Source: Rutpela maculata
Taxonomy: Eukaryota; Arthropoda; Insecta; Coleoptera; Cerambycidae
Assembly: GCA_936432065.2 (NCBI GenBank)
Contig: OW386285.2
Span: forward strand, 178,816,200 to 178,880,199
Reading direction: 5' to 3'
DNA: 64,000 nucleotides
The position numbers and the translations under genes were made by a program. Positions 11,641 through 20,692 of the stretch are shown in pieces. Position 1 is the stretch's first letter. The number at the start of each line of letters is the position of its first letter. A model generated the notes under the pieces. That model worked only from the letters and a program-made list of their open reading frames with translations, was not told where the DNA came from and did no database searches.

Positions 11641-12150
11641 AACGCAAACTCTAAAAAAATTTGTTAATTAACCATTTTATGAAAAATCGGTGGAAAATTT
11701 TTTTCCAACGGGATATTGTTCCTTTAAGTGTCTAAATAATACCATAATTTATTAAAAATATTAAATTAATATTTAATAACAAAAAAAATATTTTTACTTG
11801 TTACGGCCGGTTTCAGAGCATCGTAACGGCTTAGTGTTCACCGCGCTACTTTCAACATTCAATTAAAATTATTAATAATAGAGATAGAGTTTCGGTAGTC
11901 GTGACTTTTTTATTGGAAATTTCTTCCTCTTTAAGAATCTTTCTTTAAATTTTCCTAAATATTAATAGTTTTCGAGTTATTTGCAAAAAACGAAACTCGT
12001 TATTTTTTCGATGTTTATTTGTTTTCAACTTTTGCAGTTGTTTATGTGCGAGTTTGAAACTTTTGCACATTTTTTTGTCATTCCGAATCCAATGAGCTCT
12101 TACTCATATTTTTACGAGCTCTGTCAAGAATTAATACTGCTTTGAACTTG
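11612..12150 (+). repeat. Single arm of the 2.26-kb palindromic element
   Basis: It matches the right arm of the palindrome at 52163-54422, from AACAATTATCCGACTTGAAA through GGTTTCAGAGCAT to TTTGAAACTTTTGCACATTT and the terminal ACGAGCT.TGTCAAGAATTAA block. Only one arm is present, so it is either a deleted copy or an ancestral non-palindromic form. Confidence 0.75.
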
Positions 12151-12221
12151 TGAACTAGCAGTCTATAACAATTATTTTTACTTTTTAATAAAATTAGACA
12201 AATTTAGACCACATAATCTTA

Positions 12222-12590
12222 TTCAGCGATCTAAAAAACGTTAAGTATATGGATTTTCGTGAATTTTTTTGTAACAGAAGAATTATTAATTTTTCAGTAT
12301 TTAAGTGTGGTTTCAACCCTTAATATTTCCGTCTTTCCTATGTTTTGACCTCATTATCATATTCAGCGACCTCAAGAACATGAGTATATAAATGTTCGTG
12401 ATCTTATTCGTAAAATTAGAAGACATTAATTTTTCAGTATTTAAGGGTGATGTCTACCCTTAATATTTTCGTCTCATAAGTCGTATTCAGCGACCTCAAA
12501 AACATAAATATATTGATTTTCGTTTATTTATTTCAAAATTAGAAGAATAATTAATTTTTCAGTTTTTAGAATTAGTTTCCACCCTTATAA
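12222..12590 (+). repeat. Three tandem degenerate units of about 130 bp
   Basis: Each unit contains ATTCAGCGA..T..AAAAAC, then TTAATTTTTCAGT.TTTA and then an ACCCTTA block. Units begin near 12222, 12362 and 12490 and are clearly diverged. They lie directly between the single-arm repeat and copy 1 of the 0.7-kb repeat family. Confidence 0.7.
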
Positions 12591-12593
12591 ATA

Positions 12594-13289
12594 AAACCGC
12601 TGCCCAAGGAATCACTACTTCCACATCCAGATTCTCTATCCAAGTCACTCACAACGAAAAAACTTTGTGTGTGAAAATAATTGTTTATGGAACTTTAATA
12701 ATATAATATTTGAAATCCTCTACCCCAAAACCCCATAAAACGATACCCCACATCGGTAGTTGGGTGGGGGTGGTGATAGGGGGGTGGATGAAGTAAAAAA
12801 ATATTTTGAGGTTTCTGGTTCCTGTACATGCAGTAAATCACATTTTTTTTCATCCCCTTTAATAAGGAGGTGGGGGTGGTAATGGGGGTGGCTAATGCCA
12901 AAAATTTTTTTGATACCTCAGCTTCTCTTGTATATACTAAATACCAATTTCATGGACTCTTACCTGCTTGATTTACCCATTTACCCCAAATTTACCCCAA
13001 TTTACCCCCCAACCCTTCGACGGAACAAGATGAAAATATAATCTAGTTCTAGATCTCGTTAAAGTACATATGTGTACCAAATTTCAAGTCAATATCTCAA
13101 ACGGTTCCAGAGTAAACGTGCGCACCAAAAAAAGTTACAGACAGACAGACCGACAGACAGACAGAAATTTTTTTTTTCGCTCAAACTTAAAATCTCGACG
13201 TTTCATGACATTTTAAGCCTATTTGGACAATACAAATTTTGAAAAATTTTTTTGTCGTTACTATACTTCCACTGGACGTGGAAGTAAAA
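12594..13289 (+). mobile_element. 0.7-kb interspersed repeat family, copy 1 (possible HINE/Helentron-like)
   Basis: Four copies lie in the window (12594-13289, 22061-22758, 56105-56788 inverted, 62033-62755). All start CCGCTGCCCAAGGA(A/G)TCACTAC and end at GTGGAAGTAA or a variant. A 5' subterminal ACTTCCACATCCAG is inverted relative to the 3' CTGGACGTGGAAGT. The 3' end folds into a hairpin (TACTTCCAC, 5-nt loop, GTGGAAGTA). The middle holds G-rich GGGGGTGG tracts, and GTTACAGACAGACAG-type repeats lie near the 3' part. Subterminal inverted repeats, an internal microsatellite and a 3' stem-loop recall DINE-1/HINE elements, but CTRR or T|T termini are not shown. It is non-coding; open frames here come from the G-rich repeats. 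Confidence 0.7.
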
Positions 13290-14059
13290 AGAAGGTAATG
13301 CGACAATATAGATTTTGATGTACGTATTTTATAAAGCATATTGCAAAAAAAAATTAAGGAAATTCCTTTCATCGTTTTCGGGCCGGGAATTTTACCATTT
13401 TTCTGCTTCACTTACTGTACTATCAGTTAATAATAAAAAGTTTGGTTCTTTTCTTTTTCTTTAGTTGACATTTTATATAATAATAGTGCTTATAAAAATA
13501 AATAAATAGATATTTAGATTCTATTTAATGCCATTAAAACGACATACAATTTTTCGCATATTTTTGGTACCTGAATGAAAAATACATCAACAAAATTTGG
13601 AAAAAAAAAATTGTATCTACAGGTTTAGTGATAAATTTCAATTTGATATTTTTAATCGTTCCGGAGATAAAGTGCGGTTCTGTTTATATTTTGATGTAGA
13701 AAACACAAAAACGGTCCCCCAATCCGTAAACGTGTACCGATTTTAGGTACTCCACTGATTACCTTGCAAAAAAATTTACTTATTGTTCTAATTTTAACAA
13801 GGTATTAAAATAACCTACCACGGTCGGCTCTTACAAAGCACAATAAGGCACAACGTCAAAAAAATTGAAATATTACAGGTTTTAGAAAAAATCGGTATTT
13901 ACAAAATAAGTGAGATATAAAAAATTTGAGAAATAACTCTTTGTCCTATAAACCAGTGAATAAAAAAATACGCTTCAACAAAGTATAACCATTTTTTGTG
14001 GAATTTCGGTAGTTATAAAGATTGTCAAAAAAAACATGTTTTTCTTTTACGTTTTGTAG

Positions 14060-14918
14060 ATTGAAAAATCTCAAAAAATCCACCGTGCAGAAATGAAGAA
14101 AAAATGCGCCGCCATGTTGAAATTAGGCACTTTTCTCCTTTAATCGGCAATAGCTCACACGTTACTCATTGAACATTGCAAAACAAAAATGTGTACATGA
14201 TGAAACCCGGTGATGGAGGTAAATCTGATAAAATAACGAATATGTGTAAGTTACGTTCAGAACTAAGTGAAAATGTAGTAAAAAATATTCTATTTGCACA
14301 TGCCGGATGCGATACCACCTCTGCATTTTATAAAAAAGGGCAATAAACAGTATTTTCAGTTTTAGAAAATAATAATGAACAAAGTAACAGCCTATTAATT
14401 TTCAAAAGTTTTGCTGAAGCAAATCAGCTTGCGGTAACTGGGGAAAAATTTATTTTTATATGGTATGGCAGTAAAAAAACTAACAGTTTAAATGATTAGG
14501 TACAGGTTCGTTGGTATAATCAGATTTCTGCTGGGCAAAATATTTTCTTCGATCTAGCAGTTCTTCCACCAACATCCGATGCCACTAAATATCATATTTC
14601 TAGAGTGTATTGGCAAATTCAAGTCTGGTTAGGCAACAATCTTAATCCAGAGAATTGGATATTAAAAAACAAAAACTAATATTTTGTTATATAAATCTGT
14701 CATTTTGACAACCGTAACTTTGCTAATATTTAAACTATTGCAAAAATTTTATACCACATTAAAACTTAGCTCTTTCTCTCAATATTTTACCTCTTTACTT
14801 TTTTCTTAAAGTGTCATCCGTATGGGCTATTACCGATTAAAGGAAAAAAGTGCCCAATTTCAACATGGCGGCGCATTTTTTCTTCATTTCTGCAAGGCGA
14901 ATTATTTGAGATTTTCAG
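14060..14918 (+). mobile_element. 0.86-kb element with about 100-bp terminal inverted repeats and an internal dead gene
   Basis: The left end (TGAAAAATCTCAAAAAATCC..., through GCAGAAATGAAGAAAAAATG and CGCCGCCATGTTGAAATT to ATCGGCAATAGC) is repeated in reverse complement at 14824-14918 with few differences. It sits inside copy B of the duplicated segment and is absent from copy A, so it inserted after the two copies separated. The interior holds the pseudogene at 14197-14679. The true ends and the target duplication could not be fixed. Confidence 0.7.
14197..14679 (+). pseudogene. TE-associated protein with GCDTTSA and LPPT...RVY motifs, two stops
   Basis: A single frame of 161 codons runs from ATG at 14197 to TAA at 14677, with only two internal stops (a TAA after KKGQ at about codon 50 and a TAG after NSLND at about codon 101). 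It contains LFAHAGCDTTSAFYKKG, an AVTGEKF segment, then LPPTSDATKYHISRVYWQIQ and WLGNNLNPENW. I recognise this arrangement from a recurrent, often multicopy protein of animal genomes tied to transposable elements. The GCDTT motif recalls the acidic centre of FEN1/XPG-like nucleases, but that is inference. Intact relatives are much longer, so only a C-terminal portion is here. The frame is otherwise preserved, so inactivation may be recent. Confidence 0.7.
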
Positions 14919-15149
14919 TTAGAGAGTTCTGAATAGCCATAGAATACAATCCCTAAGAAATCAGGTTGTTACTTTGTTCCGGGTCAACTATTAATTTTAC
15001 TGTCTTAATAGTAATGTACTCAAATTAAAAGAGTCGGGCAAAACTCACTGTTTCACAAATAAATTATCTCTTAGATCCTCAAAACCGCATATTGATATAT
15101 ATTCTTTCTCAAGAAATGTGGACTTAAATTCAAGTTTAGTTAAAAAAAA

Positions 15150-15550
15150 AAGGTTATTTTAAAAGAGCGATCTGCAGCATTGTTTGGCACTAAATTTAAA
15201 TTATGCGCACAGCATAGTACATAAAACGCTCTAGGATTTATTCCCAAGATTTTCTGTCACAGCGCAGTGTATTCACTACGCATATTTGCTCCGATGTCAT
15301 AATCTTGTCCCCGCAAATAGTATATATTTTTAGATTACAAAACACATATTTTAGCAGATAATTCTAACTCAGTTTGATAAGTTGCAGAACACAATTTTAT
15401 AAAATGTTGCCTGATTTCAACTTTCTTTGTGACATTGTTTAAGTTGACAAATCTGAAAACAACTGTTAGAGCTGTTCAATGTGACTAACATCTGGAGTGC
15501 AATCCAGAACAATAGAAACATATTTTGAGAAGTTTAAAGGTTTTTTACTA
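15150..15550 (-). pseudogene. hAT transposase fragment, ZMYM1-like/DUF4371 type (copy B)
   Basis: Minus-strand reading yields KPLNFSKYVSIVLDCTPDV, SHIEQL, then a VEIREHF-like stretch, RGQDYDIGANMR, and CCAHNLNLVPNNAADRSF. This is the same order as copy A and better preserved. In the family these are the D-containing strand of the RNase H-like fold, the R-G-Q-x-Y-D-N-G-A-N-M signature and the C-x-A-H-x-L-N-L motif. Frameshifts and stops are frequent, so it is non-functional. No matching termini were found around either copy. Confidence 0.8.
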
Positions 15551-16138
15551 GTTATGATAAACCCATTTGTGTTTGATATTTATTGGTTGTTAAACCTCAT
15601 TCTTACTTAATGTCATTCAAACAATGCAAGTGACAGTCAGCTTGGAATTCGTATACATTTGACAAATAAATAACGAAATAAAGGAAAAACATAAATCTAG
15701 ATAACCAAAACTAAACGCTTAAAAAATATAAAATCACTAACTCACTTTTGAAGATGAAATACTGGAATACTCAATAACTGTAAATGAACCCTTGTAATTC
15801 CGTATTTGCGCCGGCCTCTACCTAGACGAATTTTCAGAAAGAAAATAAAAAAGTCTTTCCTAGTAATCGTAAATGCGTTGAATCTGCAATAAAACTCAGT
15901 TCAAGAGATGCAGAAATTTTATTTCTGATGTGATTATTTTATTTATCCATTTAATTATTAGTAGGACTAGATTCGAATATATATGTTGATTTTAATGGGT
16001 AAAAGTTGCTATCGTGCGTGGCCGACTGCGAAAACCTATTTGATTCATATTTTGTACCAACACGGCACAATTCACTTTTAAAAGGTGCCACTGAAATTAA
16101 GTACACAGTCAATATATATATTTTTTATCAATAAATCA

Positions 16139-17290
16139 GTCGGCAATGGCAGACTGCAACTTTCATTCGATTGTAATACTCTTATTAAATACAAACAATG
16201 TATACCTTTTAAAGTAACATTGATATGTAATATATATATGTACGAAAAGTTTGTTAAAACTTGAGAGACCCAGTGTATCTTAGAGTTTCGACTTTTTATG
16301 CATCTTAGCATTTTTTGTGCTTAATTAAAATCCTTAGTAACATTTCGATCTAAAATTCTAATACAGCAGCAGAGTCTATATACAAGGTGATCATATCGTT
16401 AGAACGTAAGAACTTATTTTGTTTAACCATTCTCTGTTCTCTATTTCATTTTTTTTGAAATTTTTTTAATGTCTTTTCTTTAATTTTTTTTAAATTATGA
16501 ACAAGATAAGTTTTAAAACTGATATATCATCTAACTCACGTAATGTTCGCACGAACCTGTAAGACTCATTGTATATTTTAGTATAGATATCTTGTATATT
16601 TTTGCATTTTTTATGTTCTTATTAAAAAACTTTGGAAGACATTGCTCTAAAATCATAATAAAACAAATTATATAAAAGATGACACATATGATTCCTCTGT
16701 ACCACGGATATGATCCAATTTAAATAGGAAGTATGTTATCGGGCTATTTTATGTTCCAAATTCGAAAAAAAATTCGCGTACTTCATATATTTATTCGCAT
16801 TCGGCAACACCCAACAACCACTTTCATTCATTTCAAAACAGTTTTATTAAAAATACTTTAATGATATTTTAAGGTTTTTAAGGTAAGGTTTGATATGTCC
16901 TCTAATATATATAGAGTTGTTCAAACCTGAGAGACACCCTGTGTATTGCGGTTTAGATGCCTTCATATTTTTGTTTGTTTAATGAAAAACCTTTTAATAT
17001 TTTGTTCCAAAATTATAATAATAAAACATAGTTTTACATATAATATATCAGAGTTTACACGCCTATGACGATCGCTGTGTATGTCGGATAAGATTCAATT
17101 TCAATAAAAACTATTCTACTGTGCTATTTTATAGATGTTTACAATTTGAAATAAGAATTTTCCAACAGACAAGTCCAACAACAAGTCCAACAGACGTTAT
17201 CATGTTTACTTAATAGATATTCGCAGTCGGCAACGCCTGTCTGCAACTTTGATTCATTTCATAATAGTCTTATTAAAAATACTTATAATC
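16139..17290. repeat. Degenerate tandem units (about 0.35-0.45 kb)
   Basis: Three blocks with a CGGCAA..C...TGCAACTTT.ATTC start occur near 16139, 16799 and 17225. Three blocks of the form CTG(A/T)(G/A)AGAC.C..TGTAT followed by ATAATAAAAC occur near 16265, 16560 and 16930. Order and spacing indicate an old tandem amplification with deletions. No coding potential. Confidence 0.55.
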
Positions 17291-17879
17291 CAATCAACGA
17301 AGTTCAAAAAGGCCGATTGGGGGAAATAATTCGTGTAGTTACAAATCATAAATTGCAAACTTTTGTTTACACAGCACATTATTTTATTTGCCTAAGATAT
17401 TTTTAAATCATAATTTTAACAAATAAGATTATATTTCTATCACCTTTTTTCCCTTCCTACCCATGAAATTTATGTCCTAGTATCATTTCTTGAAAAGTTC
17501 AGAAAGACATAAATTCTACATATTTTGAACTATTCATTTTCCCCTTATAGTACTAACGAAACAGATTATTCCCTGCTGTATATACCGCAGGTATAATCAG
17601 TACGGACACACCTCAAAAATGCTGGCAACACTGTATGAGGCGACTTGGAATTGCAACTCTCGTGCGGTAATATATATAACTGAGGTCTCTTCGCATTTGT
17701 AATATCTAAACATATATACAAAATTTTAAATTAAGAAATCACTTATTTTTTTTGAGAAACCTATTCCTGGAATTCCCCTTAGAGGATATATGTATAAATA
17801 GGTCAATTATTACCACCAGAAAAAGGTGAGGTCAGGCCGCCCAGTCAACGACCCTGAGGTGACAACGTATTACTTATCA

Positions 17880-17910
<31 letters not shown>
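17880..17910. repeat. (TA)n microsatellite 5' of the Penelope-like ORF
   Basis: A run of TA dinucleotides with one TG, abutting the truncated 5' edge of the Penelope-like element. A longer (TA)n lies at its 3' side. Confidence 0.9.
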
Positions 17911-17922
17911 TATTTGTGAGGG

Positions 17923-18813
17923 ATGATAAATTCGGTCGTCAACACTCTTATAACAAGATCCCTCAGACTAACTGACAGCCACAACAGACAAACGGAATTG
18001 CACACATTAGAACACGCACTCGTACAAAACGGTTATGACAGAAACCATATAAGACGGACCATAAATAAAGCACAGTACCCACCCCAAACACAACATCCTG
18101 ATACATCCCCACCCGAACAACACAAAGCCTTCCTACCTTACATCAAAGGTGTTACAGACCGAATCTCCAAAGTCCTAAAAACAAACAACATAAAAACAAT
18201 ATTCACAACACAACAGACTATTTCCAACCTTATCAAGTCCCCAAAAGACCAAGTCCCTAATGACTCCCATGGCGTTTACGAAATACCTTGCTCCGACTGT
18301 CCCCAAACTTACATTGGACAAACAAACAGACGCATTAACAACAGGGTATACGAACATCGCCTAGCAGTCAGAAATACTGACCTTACCTCATCCCTAGCAC
18401 AACACCGTCTCCAGACTGGACATAACATAGACTTTGACAACACAAAAACAATAGCACCTGTATATTCCCGAAAAACACGAACGATCCGCGAAGCAATAGA
18501 AATCGAGAAGCGTCCTAATTGTTTAAACAAAAGGGACGACAGTCTTCGACTTCCAACTGCTTGGAAATCACTAATATCTCCACTAACACCACAACCCTCA
18601 CTAACACCACACAGCGACCCTCCTACCACGCGCAACCGTTCCGCACCAGTGCTCACCACACCCACCAATCCTACTATAAATACCTCACCTCATCCCACAA
18701 CTCGTCAGTTCTCTCTAAGAACTGAGATTGAGATCTTAGAGACGAACCAAGGTTCGACCTGGGGAGTAGGCAGATTGAGGCCCCGGACTCGAACCATTCC
18801 TTACCCTTCCTAG
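17923..18813 (+). CDS. Penelope-like element: C-terminal linker plus GIY-YIG endonuclease (5' truncated)
   Basis: An intact 296-codon frame. Residues 1-110 resemble the linker after the reverse transcriptase of Penelope-like proteins (LPYIKGVTDRISKVLK, then KTIFTTQQTI). Residues 117-200 form a GIY-YIG endonuclease: GVY at 117-119, YIG at 130-132, an EHR at 144-146 and a downstream REAIEIEK. A zinc-type pair CSDC (123-126) and H161/H167 also fits this group. The last 80 residues are T/P-rich and unassigned. A TGA sits two codons before the first ATG and no reverse transcriptase precedes it, so this is the 3' part of a 5'-truncated insertion. The base composition is clearly less AT-rich than the neighbours. 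The ATG is simply the first in the surviving frame. The family uses the endonuclease for target-primed insertion; this copy cannot act alone. Confidence 0.92.
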   Translation: MINSVVNTLITRSLRLTDSHNRQTELHTLEHALVQNGYDRNHIRRTINKAQYPPQTQHPDTSPPEQHKAFLPYIKGVTDRISKVLKTNNIKTIFTTQQTISNLIKSPKDQVPNDSHGVYEIPCSDCPQTYIGQTNRRINNRVYEHRLAVRNTDLTSSLAQHRLQTGHNIDFDNTKTIAPVYSRKTRTIREAIEIEKRPNCLNKRDDSLRLPTAWKSLISPLTPQPSLTPHSDPPTTRNRSAPVLTTPTNPTINTSPHPTTRQFSLRTEIEILETNQGSTWGVGRLRPRTRTIPYPS

Positions 18814-18854
18814 ACTTCCTATATACCACTATATTATCGATTCTTCTTTCTTTT

Positions 18855-18892
18855 TCTCTTGAAAATGGCTCCAAAGTGGGAGCCGAAACGTC
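18855..18892 (+). ncRNA. Degenerate hammerhead-ribozyme-like motif in the Penelope 3' region
   Basis: CTTGAAAAT is followed by a perfect 6-bp stem (GGCTCC at 18867-18872, GGAGCC at 18879-18884), then GAAAC (18885-18889) and GTC. Penelope-like elements are known to carry hammerhead ribozymes with CTGATGA, stem II and GAAAC. Here stem II and GAAAC are perfect, but the CTGATGA box is altered, so activity is unlikely. Confidence 0.5.
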
Positions 18893-18971
18893 GAGACTCC
18901 AATAATCTTAGACGCGGTTCAACCCGTGAACCTAGTATTTTTCATACAGACAACCGCGGGAACCTATCCGA

Positions 18972-18973
<2 letters not shown>

Positions 18974-19024
<51 letters not shown>
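18974..19024. repeat. (TA)n microsatellite between Penelope tail and palindrome
   Basis: About 50 bp of pure TA, joining the Penelope-like 3' region to the first TA of the palindromic element at 19025. The matching (TA)n at 20645-20685 is on the other side, so the palindrome inserted into this microsatellite. Confidence 0.95.
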
Positions 19025-19027
<3 letters not shown>

Positions 19028-20641
19028 TGTGTCCCCCGATTGAGTTCGCTATAGGTGAAATGGACAAAAAATTTTCGATTTTTTTTTTCACATTTGGAGG
19101 TTCACCCCTGCTTATCTAAAAAGTAATTTTGGGTGTACTTTTGTTTTTTTTAAATCATGTAGGCCATGACAGTTAAGCAAAAATGAATTTCATGTTAGGT
19201 AAAGTACCTTTTCTGTAAAATATACAGGAAAATGTCATTAAGGAAAGTTATTCAGATTAAAAAGTTATAGTCCTATACAAAATTTCAAGAACATACGTCT
19301 ACTTTGATAATTTTGATTTTTTCAATATAATTGCATTTTACGGAAAAAAAAAATAGTATGCCAGTTTACTAAAGTGCTTGATCTAGTACATAATGGAGTG
19401 AACACTTTAGTAAATCGGAAACTTTTTTTTTTTTCGTAAAATGCAAATATACAGGGTGGACCATTAATAACAGGCCATAGTTCAAGGGTGGATTCCTTGG
19501 ACCAAAATATGAGGATATAACCAAACATGCTTTAGTAAATTGTTGCTGTAGAAAAAGATATAGGGTGTCAAAATTGTAATTTTTTTTTCTTTTTTTTTGC
19601 AATATTTCAACTATCTCTTGACCGATCTTCTCCCAATTTGGTAAGGAAACATTTTTTAATCTAAGAAATGATAATTTATGTATTACATCACTCTAGCCAG
19701 TGCAGAGAGCCTTGTGAGCTACACCGGATGATGAATATTTTTTCTCTTTTTTTTTACGAAACGTAGTGGCACTTTTGACTAGAAAATCTCATACAGGAGA
19801 CATTTCTACGTAAAAAAGGCACACTTGATAGAACTTGATAATTTTAACCGTTTTCGAGAAAACTGCCGTATAGATCTCAAAAATTCTTTTTCTGAAATCG
19901 ATCGGGAATGTCTACATTTTCGGCGCGATTTTAGAGCGAAAAATGCACAATTCCAGTATTTTAGTCCGTTGCTAGGAAACTATCAGAAAACAGACCGGAA
20001 AAGATCCGTTGCTAAGCAACGATCAACAAAGCCGTACGGGAATGTTACTTCCCGGCCTAGGCCGGGAAAATTACAACTTTGACAAAATTACAATTTTGAC
20101 ACCCTATATCTTTTTCCACAGCAACAATTTACTAAAGCATGTTTGGTTATATCCTCATATTTTGGTCCAAGGAATCCACCCTTGAACTATGGCCTGTTAT
20201 TAATGGTCCACCCTGTATAATTGCATTTTACGAAAAAAAAAAAGTTTCCGATTTACTAAAGTGTTCACTCCATTATGTACTAGATCAAGCACTTTAGTAA
20301 ACTGGCATACTATTTTTTTTTTCCGTAAAATGCAATTATATTGAAAAAATCAAAATTATCAAAGTAGACGTATGTTCTTGAAATTTTGTATAGGACTATA
20401 ACTTTTTAATCTGAATAACTTTCCTTAATGACATTTTCCTGTATATTTTACAGAAAAGGTACTTTACCTAACATGAAATTCATTTTTGCTTAACTGTCAT
20501 GGCCTACATGATTTCAAAAAAAAAACAAAAGTACACCCAAAATTACTTTTTAGATAAGCAGGGGTGAACCTCCAAATGTGAAAAAAAAAATCGAAAATTT
20601 TTTGTCCATTTCACCTATAGCGAACTCAATCGGGGGACACA

Positions 20642-20644
<3 letters not shown>
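19025..20644. mobile_element. 1.62-kb nearly perfect palindromic foldback element, TA flanked
   Basis: The ends are CAGTGTGTCCCCCG and CGGGGGACACACTG, flanked by TA. Arms of about 560 bp (19025-19582 and 20087-20644) are almost identical in inverted orientation. They leave a loop of about 500 bp. The arms contain a second, smaller inverted unit of their own (about 19328-19448, mirrored at about 20220-20341). An inner element with its own CAGGGTGG termini sits at the centre. Termini and TA target fit mariner-type non-autonomous elements. The open frames here are incidental. A transcript crossing it would fold into a long double-stranded hairpin. Confidence 0.85.
19452..20215. mobile_element. 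Inner TA-flanked TIR element nested at the centre of the palindrome
   Basis: It starts CAGGGTGGACCATTAATAAC and ends with the reverse complement, with 130-bp arms (to about 19581 and from about 20086) and a loop containing CCGGCCTAGGCCGG. Removing it and one TA restores a sequence in which ATGCAAATATAATTGCAT joins the outer arms, that is, the exact centre of the outer palindrome. This supports insertion of one TIR element into the centre of another. Confidence 0.65.

Positions 20645-20685
<41 letters not shown>
20645..20685. repeat. (TA)n microsatellite
   Basis: Right-hand continuation of the (TA)n split by the palindrome. Confidence 0.95.

Positions 20686-20692
<7 letters not shown>

Larger units (their letters stand above)
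13465..15640. repeat. Duplicated segment, copy B
   Basis: Collinear with 10309-11640 but enlarged by the TIR element at 14060-14918. It carries the second DUF4371-type hAT remnant. Shared blocks include TACTCCACTGATTACC, TTACAAAGCACAATAAG and the CGGTAGTTATAAAG block near 14020. Confidence 0.75.
9457..17870. mobile_element. Candidate 8.4-kb block bounded by 17-bp inverted repeats
   Basis: Positions 9457-9473 read TACGTTGTCGCCTCAAG. The reverse complement of 17854-17870 reads TACGTTGTCACCTCAGG, 15 of 17 identical. Both ends sit beside (TA)n runs, so a target duplication cannot be judged. A further inverted copy of the left end lies at 9531-9545, making a 90-bp palindromic unit at 9457-9546. 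Related GAGGCGAC/GAGGTCAC words are scattered at 9600-9780 and 17630-17860. This could be one large composite element, or two small related elements flanking unrelated debris. No long ORF lies inside. Confidence 0.3.

Noticed and set aside
18309..18668. 119-codon minus-strand frame
   Set aside because: It is antisense to the GIY-YIG coding region, which explains its openness.
18859..19119. 86-codon frame containing a YIYIYI run
   Set aside because: It runs through the (TA)n microsatellite and into a palindrome; the same applies to the frames at 63211-63617.
19825..20082. 85-codon frame in the loop of the nested palindrome
   Set aside because: No motif is recognised and it lies in the loop of a non-autonomous element; chance frame.
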